A stretch of DNA of 64,000 bases from Streptomyces griseus. GTDB taxonomy: Bacteria; Actinomycetota; Actinomycetes; Streptomycetales; Streptomycetaceae. Under the pieces are notes generated by a model. The model was not told the DNA's origin. It saw nothing but the letters and a program-made list of their open reading frames with translations, and did not search any database. The stretch is from the NCBI RefSeq assembly GCF_900460065.1, contig NZ_UAVD01000025.1, forward strand, positions 186,001-250,000. Reading direction: 5' to 3'. Below are positions 49,750 to 58,313 of the stretch, in pieces; the first letter of the stretch is position 1, and the number at the start of each line of letters is the position of its first letter. The translations under genes were made by a program, and so were the position numbers.

Positions 49750-52107
49750 ATGAGCGACGAGCCACAGCACTGGGCCCCCCGCGACCCCTCGGGCGCGGCG
49801 GCCTCACCCGGGAACCACCGGGGAGAACCGCCGGGCGACCTCGGGAGGAACCAGAAGGACACCGGGACCGGCGGGCCCGGCGGGAAGGGCCGGAAGGGCC
49901 GGAGCGGGAGGAAGCCCCGCACGGGGTGGCGGCGCGCCGTCCCCACCTGGCGGATGACCCTCGGCACCGTCCTCGGCCTCGCCGTCCTGCTCGGCGCCGG
50001 AATCTTCGCCGCCTACCGGCTCGTCGACATCCCGGCCGCCAACGCGGCGGCCACCGCCCAGTCCAACGTCTACCTCTACCGCGACGGCAGCGTCATCGCC
50101 CGGGACGGCGACGTGAACCGGGAGAAGGTCAAGCTCTCCCAGGTCCCCACGACCGTCCGGCAGGCGGTCCTGGCCGCCGAGGACCGGGACTTCTACTCCG
50201 ACGACCGCGCCGTGGACGTGAAGGCGATGGTCCGCGCCGGCTGGAACACCGTGACCGGCAAGGGCAAGCAGGGCGGCTCGACGATCACCCAGCAGTACGT
50301 GAAGAACTACTACCTCGGCCAGGAACGCACCGTCCTGCGCAAGGCCAAGGAAGCCATCATCGCGGTCAAGCTCAACCGCGAGGAGACCAAGGACCAGATC
50401 TTCGAGGGCTACCTCAACACCAGCTACTTCGGGCGCAACGCCTACGGCATCCAGGCCGCCGCCCAGGCGTACTACAGCAAGAACGTCGAGGAGCTCACCA
50501 CCGCCGAAGGCGCCTACCTCGCCTCCCTCCTGAACGCCCCCAGCGCCTACGACGTCGTCGCCCACCCCGACAACGAGCCCGCAGCCCAGCGCCGCTGGAA
50601 CTACGTCCTGGACGGCATGGTCAAAGAGGACTGGCTCGACGCGGCCGAACGGGCGACGACGGAGTTCCCCACCCCCGGCGAGACGAAACCGTCCACCGGC
50701 CTCTCGGGACAGCGCGGCTACATCGTGCAGGCCGTCGAGGACCACCTCGACCGGCACGGCATCCTCGACGGGAAGACCCTCGCCACCGGCGGCTACCGCA
50801 TCACCACGACCCTCGACAAGGCCAAGCAGGACGCCTTCGTCAAAGCCGTCGACACCAACGTGACGTCCCGGACCAGCGCCGAACGCAAGGCCGACCGCAA
50901 CGTCCGCGTCGGCGGGGCCTCGATCGTCCCCGCCACCGGCGAGGTCGTCGCCCTGTACGGCGGTATCGACTACACGAAGCAGTACGTCAGCAACGCCACC
51001 CGCCGCGACTACCAGGTCGGGTCCATCTTCAAACCCTTCGTCCTCACCTCCGCCGTCGTCAACGGCTCCACCACCCAGGACGGCCGGCGCATCACGCCCA
51101 ACACCGTCTACGAAGGCACCAACAAACGCATGGTCGTCGGCCCGCAGGGCCCCACCGACTACGCCCCCGCCAACGAGGACGACGTCGACCACGGCGACAT
51201 CACCGTGCGCACCGCCACCGACAAGTCCGTCAACTCCGTCTACGCGCAGATGGCCCAGGACGTCGGCCCCGAGAAGGTCCGGGACACCGCCGTCGCCCTC
51301 GGCATCCCCACCGACACCCCCGACCTCACCGCCTCCCCCTCCATCGCGCTCGGCACCGCCAACGCCAGCGTCCTGGACATGACCGAGGCGTACGCCACCC
51401 TCGCCGACCACGGCCGGCACGGCCGCCACGTCCTCGTCGCGAAGGTCACCAAGGACGGCGCGGAGATCGAGCTGCCCGAGCGCACCACCGACCAGGCCGT
51501 CAGCCGCGAGGCCGCCGACACCACCACCGCCGTCCTGCGCAGCGTCGTGGAGGGCGGCACCGGCACGGCCGCCCAGGCCGTGGGCCGCCCGGCCGTGGGC
51601 AAGACCGGCACCGCGGAGGAGGACCGGGCCGCCTGGTTCGCCGGATACACCCCGGACCTCGCGACCGTCGTCGCCGTGATGGGCCAGAACCCGGACACCG
51701 GCGTCCAGACCCCGCTGTACGGCGCCCTCGGCCTGCCCCGCGTCAACGGCGGCGGCGCCCCGGCCGAGACCTGGGCCGCCTACACGGAAGCGGCGCTGCG
51801 CTCCTCCCCGGCCCAGGAGTTCGACCTGGAGACGGCGCCCGGCTCCGACGAGGAGGACGAACCCGAGCTCGACGAGGACTCCGACGGCGGAACGGACCCG
51901 TCCTCCTCCGCGGAGCCCACCACCGGCCCCTCCGGCATCACGGAGAGCAGCCCGGCCGGCAGCAGCCCGCCCACGACCGGCACGGACGCCGACGGGGCCG
52001 ACGGCGGAACGGACAACGGGACGGACGGCGGGACGGACGGCGGAACGAACGGCACCGGCGGTGACGGCGGCAGCGGACGGAACAGGGACAGCCGGGGCGA
52101 CGACTGA
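49750..52107 (+). CDS. Class A penicillin-binding protein (glycosyltransferase/transpeptidase)
   Basis: 785 aa. A basic cytoplasmic tail and one membrane segment (TLGTVLGLAVLLGAGIFAAY) anchor the protein. The GT51 domain polymerises lipid II: AAEDRDFYSDD (~140) and QGGSTITQQYVKNYYLG. The transpeptidase domain cross-links peptidoglycan: GSIFKPF (SxxK, ~424), SVNSVYAQ (SxN, ~494) and GKTGTAEED (KTG, ~617). The last ~120 residues are acidic, then Gly/Thr/Asp repeats, and end inside a tandem DNA repeat that continues past the stop codon. Confidence 0.95.
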   Translation: MSDEPQHWAPRDPSGAAASPGNHRGEPPGDLGRNQKDTGTGGPGGKGRKGRSGRKPRTGWRRAVPTWRMTLGTVLGLAVLLGAGIFAAYRLVDIPAANAAATAQSNVYLYRDGSVIARDGDVNREKVKLSQVPTTVRQAVLAAEDRDFYSDDRAVDVKAMVRAGWNTVTGKGKQGGSTITQQYVKNYYLGQERTVLRKAKEAIIAVKLNREETKDQIFEGYLNTSYFGRNAYGIQAAAQAYYSKNVEELTTAEGAYLASLLNAPSAYDVVAHPDNEPAAQRRWNYVLDGMVKEDWLDAAERATTEFPTPGETKPSTGLSGQRGYIVQAVEDHLDRHGILDGKTLATGGYRITTTLDKAKQDAFVKAVDTNVTSRTSAERKADRNVRVGGASIVPATGEVVALYGGIDYTKQYVSNATRRDYQVGSIFKPFVLTSAVVNGSTTQDGRRITPNTVYEGTNKRMVVGPQGPTDYAPANEDDVDHGDITVRTATDKSVNSVYAQMAQDVGPEKVRDTAVALGIPTDTPDLTASPSIALGTANASVLDMTEAYATLADHGRHGRHVLVAKVTKDGAEIELPERTTDQAVSREAADTTTAVLRSVVEGGTGTAAQAVGRPAVGKTGTAEEDRAAWFAGYTPDLATVVAVMGQNPDTGVQTPLYGALGLPRVNGGGAPAETWAAYTEAALRSSPAQEFDLETAPGSDEEDEPELDEDSDGGTDPSSSAEPTTGPSGITESSPAGSSPPTTGTDADGADGGTDNGTDGGTDGGTNGTGGDGGSGRNRDSRGDD

Positions 52108-52165
52108 CGGAACGGGGACAGCCGAGGCGACGACAGGACGGGACGGGTACAGCCGGGGCGACGAC
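52079..52165. repeat. 30-bp tandem repeat, three copies, spanning the PBP stop codon
   Basis: Units at 52079-52104, 52109-52134 and 52140-52165 share the core ACAGCCGGGGCGACGAC with a few changes. The first unit encodes the last residues of the PBP (RDSRGDD); the others are non-coding. The stop position has probably moved with copy number. Confidence 0.85.
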
Positions 52166-52195
52166 AGGCGTCTTTTCGGTCCGGCCGGTCGGGTC

Positions 52196-52570
52196 CTACA
52201 GATACAACCCGGTCGAATCCACCGAACCCTCGAACCGGTCGGCGGCCACCGCGTGCAGATCGCGCTCCCGCATCAGGACGTACGCCACGCCCCGCACCTC
52301 GACCTCGGCACGGTCCTCGGGGTCGTACAGCACCCGGTCGCCCGGCTCCACCGTCCGCACGTTCTGCCCGACCGCGACGACGACGGCCCAGGCCAGCCGC
52401 CGCCCCACCGCGGCCGTCGCCGGAATCAGGATGCCGCCGCCGGAGCGCCGCTCGCCCTCCGACGCGTCGTTCCGCACCAGCACCCGGTCGTGCAGCATCC
52501 GGATGGGCAGCTTGTCGTCCTCGGCGGAGCCGGTGGCCCCGCGCCGGCCCTCGTGGGTGTTGTCGCTCAC
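52196..52570 (-). CDS. GroES-like co-chaperonin paralogue
   Basis: 124 aa. The GroES fold is visible in IRMLHDRVLVRNDASEGERR, SGGGILIPATAAVGRRLA, VVAVGQNVRTVEPGDRVLYD and EVRGVAYVLMRERDLHAV. It has ~20 extra N-terminal residues and a C-terminal extension compared with housekeeping GroES. The canonical groES normally lies next to groEL, which is absent here, so this is an accessory paralogue. Confidence 0.88.
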   Translation of the reverse strand: MSDNTHEGRRGATGSAEDDKLPIRMLHDRVLVRNDASEGERRSGGGILIPATAAVGRRLAWAVVVAVGQNVRTVEPGDRVLYDPEDRAEVEVRGVAYVLMRERDLHAVAADRFEGSVDSTGLYL

Positions 52571-52657
52571 GCCCGCAACCTACCTGCCCGGCCCCGGACC
52601 GTACGCGTCCGGGTGCGGAACACCACCGGACGCGCACCGGCCGGGCAACGCCACCGG

Positions 52658-52975
52658 CTACCCGCTGCGGCGCTTGGACAGCGTGAGCAGCCCCACCACG
52701 CCGACCACCAGCAGAGCCGCGGGAATCACCCGCTCCAGCCGCGGGGAGCCGTCCTCCGCGACGAACTGAGCCTTCACCTCCGACACCGAACGGTTCACCG
52801 CGACGAAGGCCCGGCCGGCCGTCCGGTCCACGGACTGGGCCGCCTTCGCCTTGGCGTCTCCGATGATCGTCTTCGGGTGTACCCGCACCCCGATCTCGTC
52901 GAGCACCACAGCGAGCTGCTCGCGCCTGCTGATGATGTCCGCCTCGATCTGCGCAGGGGTCCTGGCATCCGACAC
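52658..52975 (-). CDS. DUF3618 membrane protein
   Basis: 105 aa. The N-terminal signature TPAQIEADIISRREQLAVVL and LDEIGVRVHPKTIIGDAKAK defines DUF3618. A single C-terminal membrane segment (VIPAALLVVGVVGLLTL) ends in a basic tail. Function unknown. GTG start at 52975, divergent from bcp. Confidence 0.9.
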   Translation of the reverse strand: MSDARTPAQIEADIISRREQLAVVLDEIGVRVHPKTIIGDAKAKAAQSVDRTAGRAFVAVNRSVSEVKAQFVAEDGSPRLERVIPAALLVVGVVGLLTLSKRRSG

Positions 52976-53117
52976 TGCGCCGCCTCCGTGGTCGTCGTCC
53001 GGTAAACCTTCGTCTGAACCTTCATCGACAGTCTGTCAGCTCGAACCTCCGCACACCCGGCGGCACCCCTATTACCCTCGGTCCCGTCCGACCCGCGCAC
53101 CACCCGAGGAGAACCAC

Positions 53118-53585
53118 ATGAGCGAGCGACTGAAGCCCGGCGACACCGCTCCCGCCTTCACCCTTCCCGACGCCGACGGCAACCAGGTGTCGCTCGCCGA
53201 CCACAAGGGCCGCAAGGTCATCGTGTACTTCTACCCCGCCGCACTTACCCCCGGATGCACCAAGCAGGCCTGCGACTTCACGGACAACCTCGACCTCCTC
53301 GCGAGCGCCGGATACGACGTCATCGGCGTCTCCCCCGACAAGCCGGAGAAGCTCGCGAAGTTCCGCGACACGGAGAACCTCAAGGTCACCCTGGTGGGCG
53401 ACCCGGCCAAGGAAACTTTGGAGGCCTACGGAGCCTTCGGCGAGAAGAAGCTCTACGGCAAAGTGGTGACGGGCGTGATCCGCTCCACCGTCGTCGTCGA
53501 CGAGGACGGCAAGATCGAGCACGCGTTCTACAACGTGAAGGCGACCGGCCACGTGGCCAAGATCATCAGGGATCTGGGGATCTGA
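53118..53585 (+). CDS. bcp: Thioredoxin-dependent thiol peroxidase (Bcp/PrxQ)
   Basis: 155 aa, full length. The peroxiredoxin motif TPGCTKQACDF holds peroxidatic Cys47 and resolving Cys52, the atypical 2-Cys arrangement of PrxQ/Bcp, which reduces hydroperoxides with thioredoxin. GDTAPAFTLPDADG and VIVYFYPAALTPG are family-typical. GAGGAGAACCAC precedes the ATG. Cytoplasmic, antioxidant. Confidence 0.96.
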   Translation: MSERLKPGDTAPAFTLPDADGNQVSLADHKGRKVIVYFYPAALTPGCTKQACDFTDNLDLLASAGYDVIGVSPDKPEKLAKFRDTENLKVTLVGDPAKETLEAYGAFGEKKLYGKVVTGVIRSTVVVDEDGKIEHAFYNVKATGHVAKIIRDLGI

Positions 53586-53763
53586 CACCCCTCGGCGCCG
53601 ACCCGAACAGACCCGCCCCGCACCCGATCCCGACACGCTCCCCGACCGGAGAACGTGTCGAGATCGTGTGAGGGACGTCGCATCGCCCCCCGAAGTCGGT
53701 TTGCGACCGCCATGACCGCGCAGAAGCCTTTCCTGGAACACACTCCGAGGAAAGGACCCGGCC

Positions 53764-55260
53764 ATGGCGGCCCCCGACCCCCACCAGGCGGCCGACCCCG
53801 AAGCGGTCAAACGCCACCCCACGCTCTTCCGGGCCATCCGGAAACGGCGGAACCCGCGGCTGCGCCGGACGGACATCACGGTCACGGACGACGCGGCGGT
53901 CAAGCGGGCCGTCAAAGCGGCCTCCCTGGGTAACGCCATGGAGTGGTTCGACTTCGGGATCTACTCCTACCTGGCCGTGACGATCGGACACGTGTTCTTC
54001 CCGTCCGGGAACGAGACCACGCAGCTCCTCTCCTCCTTCGCGACCTTCGCGGTCGCCTTCCTCGTACGGCCGCTCGGCGGCATGTTCTTCGGCCCGATGG
54101 GCGACAAGGTCGGCCGCAAGAAGGTCCTCGCGCTGACGATGATCCTGATGGCGGTCAGCACCTTCGCCATCGGCCTGATCCCGTCCCACGAGACGATCGG
54201 CATCGGGGCGGCGGCCCTGCTGATCTTCTTCCGGATGCTCCAGGGCTTCTCCACCGGCGGCGAGTACGGCGGCGCCTCGACGTTCATCGCCGAGTACGCC
54301 CCCGACAAGCGGCGCGGCTTCTTCGGCAGCTTCCTGGAGTTCGGCACCCTGGCCGGCTACGTCGGCGCGGCCGGCCTCGTGACGGCCCTGTACGCCCTCC
54401 TGAACGACGCGCAGATGGAGGCCTGGGGGTGGAGGATCCCCTTCCTCGTCGCGGGCCCGCTGGGCCTGGTCGGCCTCTACCTGCGACTGCGCCTGGACGA
54501 GACCCCGGCCTTCCAGAAGCTGGAGGGCGGCACCGCCCACGCGACCGAGGCGGCGGACCACGTCGAGTCCACGGCCAAGGGCGACCTCGCGAAGATCTTC
54601 CGGCAGTACTGGCCGACGCTGATCCTCTGCATCTGCCTGGTCGGCGCGTACAACATCACCGACTACATGCTGCTGTCGTACATGCCGACGTACCTCTCCG
54701 ACGAGCTCGGCTACAGCGAGACCCACGGTCTGCTGATCCTGCTGGCGGTGATGGTCTTCCTGATGACGATCATCAGCCAGGTCGGCAAGCTGTCCGACCG
54801 CTTCGGCCGCAAACCGCTGCTGATGACCGGCATGCTCGGCTTCCTCTTCCTCTCCCTCCCCGCGTTCCTCCTCATCCGGGTGGACGGCATCCTCCCGATC
54901 ACCATCGGCATGCTGATGCTGGGACTCTCCCTCGTCTGCATGCTCGGCACGATGTCGGCGGCGCTCCCGGCCCTGTTCCCGACGAACGTCCGCTACGGAT
55001 CCCTGTCCGTCGGCTACAACCTCTCCGCGTCGATCTTCGGCGGCACGACCCCGCTGGTGATCACGGCCCTGATCAGCTGGACCGGCTCCAACCTGATGCC
55101 CGCGTACTACGCGATGGCGGCGGCGCTGGTCGGCCTGATCGCGGTCGCCTGCATGAAGGAGACGGCCCAGCAGCCGCTGATCGGCTCCCCGCCGTCGGTC
55201 GAGACGGACGAGGAAGCCGCGGAACTGGTCCAGTCCCAGGCCCCGGACCCGAAGTTCTGA
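53764..55260 (+). CDS. MFS metabolite:H+ symporter, ProP-like (proline/betaine type)
   Basis: 498 aa, 12 membrane segments. The family motifs are GNAMEWFDFGIYSYLAVTIG, VRPLGGMFFGPMGDKVGRKK, RMLQGFSTGGEYGG, FIAEYAPDKRRGFFGSFLEF and LSDRFGRKPLLM. ProP-type carriers take up proline, glycine betaine and related osmolytes with protons. There is no C-terminal coiled coil, so the osmosensor helix of E. coli ProP is absent. GAGGAAAGG precedes the ATG. Confidence 0.92.
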   Translation: MAAPDPHQAADPEAVKRHPTLFRAIRKRRNPRLRRTDITVTDDAAVKRAVKAASLGNAMEWFDFGIYSYLAVTIGHVFFPSGNETTQLLSSFATFAVAFLVRPLGGMFFGPMGDKVGRKKVLALTMILMAVSTFAIGLIPSHETIGIGAAALLIFFRMLQGFSTGGEYGGASTFIAEYAPDKRRGFFGSFLEFGTLAGYVGAAGLVTALYALLNDAQMEAWGWRIPFLVAGPLGLVGLYLRLRLDETPAFQKLEGGTAHATEAADHVESTAKGDLAKIFRQYWPTLILCICLVGAYNITDYMLLSYMPTYLSDELGYSETHGLLILLAVMVFLMTIISQVGKLSDRFGRKPLLMTGMLGFLFLSLPAFLLIRVDGILPITIGMLMLGLSLVCMLGTMSAALPALFPTNVRYGSLSVGYNLSASIFGGTTPLVITALISWTGSNLMPAYYAMAAALVGLIAVACMKETAQQPLIGSPPSVETDEEAAELVQSQAPDPKF

Positions 55261-55300
55261 CCCCGGTCCCTCCCGGCCGCCTCGGGCCGCCTTCCTCGGA

Positions 55301-55343
55301 GGAACGGCCCGTACCGCTCGCGTCGAGCGGTACGGGCCGTTCC
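55301..55343. terminator. Perfect 20-bp hairpin after the ProP-like gene
   Basis: Arms 55301-55320 and 55324-55343 are exactly complementary around a CGT loop. The position 40 bp after the stop codon and before the HNH genes fits an intrinsic terminator without a T tract, common in Streptomyces. Confidence 0.85.
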
Positions 55344-55434
55344 GCGTTCCCACCGGATTCCGGGCGTGACTGTCCGATAAACGGTTCGTTACTCCGTACG
55401 AGGTCGCGAACGCGCGGCCGGAACGGAGGGGGTC

Positions 55435-56070
55435 ATGGGGTCGGTCCGCTACACGCGCGAGGTCCTGGAAGAGGCGGCGCGCAGGTCCACGAACGCGACA
55501 GACGCGGTGCGGTGGTGCGGCGGTGAACCGACGCCCGGCAGCCGACGCTACCTGCGCAAGAAGATGTCGGATGCGGGCGTGGACATCTCGCACTTCGCCA
55601 CCACCCGGGTACGCCACACGGAAGAAACGCTCCGCGAGTTGGTCGCCCTCTCCACAAGCGTGGCCGAAGTGGTGCGCCGCCTGGGCATCAACCCGGTCGG
55701 CGGCAACCAGGCACACATCGGCCGCCGCATCGCCGTGCTGGGGATCGACATCTCGCACTTCGCTCCGGCGGGTCCCGGCAGACGCGGCGCCAAGGCCTCG
55801 AAGGACAGTTCCCTGGTACTCCGCACGCCGTCGGAAGGCAGAACCCCCGGGGAACGGCTGCGTCGAGACCTCACACGCCGGGGCGTCGAGCACGCGTGCG
55901 TCGAATGCGGCAACAGCGGGGAGTGGCTCGGACAACCGCTCCGGCTCGAAGTGGACCACGTCAACGGCGAGTGGTGGGACAACCGCCCGGAAAACCTTCG
56001 CCTGCTCTGCCCCAACTGCCACGCCGCAACGAACACTTACCGAGGCCGCAGGCGCAGGAGCGCGACATGA
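55435..56070 (+). CDS. HNH endonuclease with two N-terminal repeat modules
   Basis: 211 aa. Two ~55-residue modules, each a short helical bundle ending in DISHF (residues 50-54 and 105-109), precede an HNH nuclease domain. That domain has CVECGNSGEW, LEVDHVNGEWWDNR, PENLRLLC and CPNCHAATNTY (zinc cysteines, catalytic His and Asn). The modules look like DNA-binding helical repeats. ACGGAGGGGGTC precedes the ATG. The stop overlaps the start of a paralogous gene (ATGA). Substrate unknown; homing-type or defence-type activity is possible. Confidence 0.88.
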   Translation: MGSVRYTREVLEEAARRSTNATDAVRWCGGEPTPGSRRYLRKKMSDAGVDISHFATTRVRHTEETLRELVALSTSVAEVVRRLGINPVGGNQAHIGRRIAVLGIDISHFAPAGPGRRGAKASKDSSLVLRTPSEGRTPGERLRRDLTRRGVEHACVECGNSGEWLGQPLRLEVDHVNGEWWDNRPENLRLLCPNCHAATNTYRGRRRRSAT

Positions 56071-56900
56071 GCGCCACGTACCCGCGCGATCTGCTGGAGC
56101 GCACCGCCGCGGCAGCGAGCAGCCTCGTCGACGTCCTGCGCCGCCTGGACGCGCCCCTGGGCTGCCGATCGCTCCGCTACGTACGCGACCGCCTCGCGCA
56201 CTACGGCATCGACACGTCCCACTTCGTCGAGGAGAGTCTCCCCGCGCGAGAGCACTGCCGGTATCCGCCGGAGGTGCTCGCCGAAGCCGCCGCCCGCTCG
56301 TACAGCATCAGGGAGATGTTCACGCACATGGGCCTGCCGCCGAGCGAGAGCCCGTACGGCTACCTGCGCAGGAGGTTGGACCGGCTCGGCATCGACACCT
56401 CTCACTTCACCAGCGGACGCAGGTACGGAACGGGCCCCACGCCGCGTACCGCACTCACCGAGGCGGTCGCCGCTTCCCGCAGTCTGGCCGGCGTTCTGCG
56501 GGCCTTGGGGCTGGGCGACGGCAACACCGCTCGCGCTCGGGTGAAGCGGGACATCGAGACGTACGGGTTGTCCACGGCCCACTTCACCGGACAGGCCCAC
56601 GGCCGCGGCACGCGCTCCCCGAGCCGCAAGACGGCGGCACAGACACTTCGGCGTCTGGACACCGGAGCCTCCCGGACGAAAACGGCTCAGCTGCGGCGAG
56701 CCCTGGATGACATCGGAGTGCCGCACGCCTGCGCGAACTGCGGCACCGGCGACACCTGGCGGGGCAGACGGCTCGTCCTGGAGATCGACCACATCAACGG
56801 CGACCGGCTCGACAACCGCCGCGAAAACCTCCGATACCTGTGCCCCTCGTGCCACAGCCAGACGCGAACGTTCTCGAAGACGCGCGGGCTCGCACAGTAG
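56067..56900 (+). CDS. HNH endonuclease with three N-terminal repeat modules
   Basis: 277 aa, paralogue of the gene it overlaps by four bases. Three ~60-residue modules end in DTSHF (49-53), DTSHF (110-114) and STAHF (169-173). The HNH domain follows: CANCGTGDTWRGRRL, LEIDHINGDRLDNR, RENLRYLC and CPSCHSQTRTF. The extra module compared with the neighbour suggests internal duplication. A tRNA gene starts 12 bp after the stop codon. Confidence 0.88.
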   Translation: MSATYPRDLLERTAAAASSLVDVLRRLDAPLGCRSLRYVRDRLAHYGIDTSHFVEESLPAREHCRYPPEVLAEAAARSYSIREMFTHMGLPPSESPYGYLRRRLDRLGIDTSHFTSGRRYGTGPTPRTALTEAVAASRSLAGVLRALGLGDGNTARARVKRDIETYGLSTAHFTGQAHGRGTRSPSRKTAAQTLRRLDTGASRTKTAQLRRALDDIGVPHACANCGTGDTWRGRRLVLEIDHINGDRLDNRRENLRYLCPSCHSQTRTFSKTRGLAQ

Positions 56901-56912
56901 AGTGGGGCGCGC

Positions 56913-56988
56913 GGGTCCGTACCCCAGCTGGCCTAGAGGGCGCCGGTTTAGGTCCGGTGTGTCGTGGGTTCGAGTCCCACCGGGCCCA
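56913..56988 (+). tRNA. tRNA with anticodon UAG (Leu, CUA), short variable arm
   Basis: 76 nt. The acceptor stem is GGGTCCG/CGGGCCC with discriminator A. The anticodon stem GCCGG/CCGGT encloses loop TTTAGGT with anticodon TAG (56949-56951). The T arm is GTGGG-TTCGAGT-CCCAC. The D arm is unusual (CCC pairing with GGG, with AGCTGGCCTAG in the loop). The variable region is only about five bases, whereas bacterial tRNA-Leu normally has a long class II arm. By anticodon it would read CUA (Leu), but the shape is class I, so the amino acid is uncertain. Confidence 0.8.
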
Positions 56989-56996
56989 CAGGTGCA

Positions 56997-57035
56997 GGGC
57001 GGCTGCCCCCTTCGTTTCGAAGGGGGCAGCCGCCC
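56997..57035. terminator. 18-bp hairpin after the tRNA, bidirectional with rdgB
   Basis: Arms 56997-57014 and 57018-57035 are perfectly complementary with a TTT loop. It terminates the tRNA transcript and, from the other side, the minus-strand rdgB transcript ending at 57045. Confidence 0.88.
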
Positions 57036-57044
57036 GCGCTGTTG

Positions 57045-57647
57045 TCACCCCGCCAACTCCCGCACCACCGGCACCAACGCCCGGAACGCCTGCCCCCGGT
57101 GGCTGATCGCGTTCTTCTCCGCCGGGGTCAGCTCCGCACAGGTGCGGGTCTCGCCCTCCGGCTGGAGGATCGGGTCGTAGCCGAAGCCGTTCGTGCCCGA
57201 CGGGGTGTGGCGCAGGACGCCGTTCAGGCGGCCCTCGACCACCCGTTCCGTGCCGTCGGGGAGGGCCAGGGCGGCGGCGCAGGCGAAGTACGCGCCGCGG
57301 TGTTCGTCGGCGATGTCGCCGAGTTGGGCCAGGAGCAGGTTCAGGTTGGCCTCGTCGTCGCCGTGGGTGCCGGACCAGCGGGCCGAGAAGATGCCGGGGG
57401 CGCCGCCGAGGACGTCCACGCAGAGGCCGGAGTCGTCGGCGACGGCGGGGAGGCCGGTGGCGCGGGCCAGGGCGTGGGCCTTGAGGAGCGCGTTCTCGGC
57501 GAAGGTGACGCCGGTCTCCTTGACGTCGGGGATGTCGGGGTACGCGTCCGCGCCGACGAGGTCGAGGTCGAGTCCCGCGTCGGCGAGGATGGCGTGCAGT
57601 TCGGTGATTTTCCCGGCGTTGCGGGTGGCGAGGATCAGGCGCTTCAT
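57045..57647 (-). CDS. rdgB: XTP/dITP pyrophosphatase (non-canonical purine NTP hydrolase)
   Basis: 200 aa, full length. It hydrolyses (d)ITP, XTP and related deaminated purine triphosphates to monophosphates, keeping them out of DNA and RNA. Typical motifs are LATRNAGKITEL, ENALLKAHALARATGLP, ADDSGLCVDVLGGAPG and GTNGFGYDPIL, with SHRGQAFRALV near the end. It follows rph in the same orientation, a pairing common in bacteria. Confidence 0.96.
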   Translation of the reverse strand: MKRLILATRNAGKITELHAILADAGLDLDLVGADAYPDIPDVKETGVTFAENALLKAHALARATGLPAVADDSGLCVDVLGGAPGIFSARWSGTHGDDEANLNLLLAQLGDIADEHRGAYFACAAALALPDGTERVVEGRLNGVLRHTPSGTNGFGYDPILQPEGETRTCAELTPAEKNAISHRGQAFRALVPVVRELAG

Positions 57648-57800
57648 GGGGCGATTATCGCCCGGGGCCGCCCGGGCGGGCCGTGGCGCCCGCCCCGTGA
57701 CGCCGTCGATCGGGCGGGGGCCGCCTCGGTCCTGTCGTCGAACTGCCGTCGTCGCCCGCAGGGCGGCCCCGCGGGGCAGGCGGCAGTGTGACGCCAGGGC

Positions 57801-58190
57801 CTACGGGCTGCAGACCTTGCCGATCTCCGTCGCCGCGTCGGTCACCGGGGTGATGTCGGGGGTGGCGTCGCCGCCCTCGATGGACGTGCGGACGCTGGTG
57901 ACGCCTGCCTGGAGGTCGTCGACGGCCTTGGAGAGGTCGGCGTTGTCCGTGGTGTCGTCGAGCTTCTTCAGCTCGCGGTCGATCTCGTCCAGGGACTCGG
58001 AGGCCTGGGTGACGTCCTCGGAGGCGTTGGAGACGGCCTGCTGGAGGTTGTTGACGCTGGTGGCGATGGCGTCGGCGGTGCGGACGCAGTCGAGCGCCTT
58101 GTCGAGGCCGGCGCAGCCCGCGGCCGTGGTCAGCGTCAGCAGGGTGGCGGCGGTGGCGAGTGCGATACGTCGGTGGCGGCGCGATGCCAT
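57801..58190 (-). CDS. Putative lipoprotein with heptad-like helix
   Basis: 129 aa. An Arg-rich start and hydrophobic segment lead to the lipobox TAAGCAG (Cys26). The mature part is a long amphipathic helix (TSVNNLQQAVSNASEDVTQA, SLDEIDRELKKLDD), probably a coiled coil, with two further cysteines (near residues 35 and 127) that may form a disulfide. Function unknown. It lies between rph and rdgB. Confidence 0.82.
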   Translation of the reverse strand: MASRRHRRIALATAATLLTLTTAAGCAGLDKALDCVRTADAIATSVNNLQQAVSNASEDVTQASESLDEIDRELKKLDDTTDNADLSKAVDDLQAGVTSVRTSIEGGDATPDITPVTDAATEIGKVCSP

Positions 58191-58211
58191 GGTTCGGTCC
58201 CTCCCCGGGGA

Positions 58212-58263
58212 TCGTTACGTGGACGGACGCACGGTTCGACCCGTGCGCCCGTATCCGTAACGA
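58212..58263. terminator. Nested inverted repeat between rph and the lipoprotein gene
   Basis: An outer stem TCGTTACG/CGTAACGA (58212-58219 with 58256-58263) encloses an inner GCACGG/CCGTGC stem. It could terminate rph or act in the leader of the lipoprotein gene. Confidence 0.4.
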
Positions 58264-58313
58264 CGCTCTGCGGTGCGTATTTGGTTGCTTCTTTACCCGC
58301 GGGAGGGTGGTGC

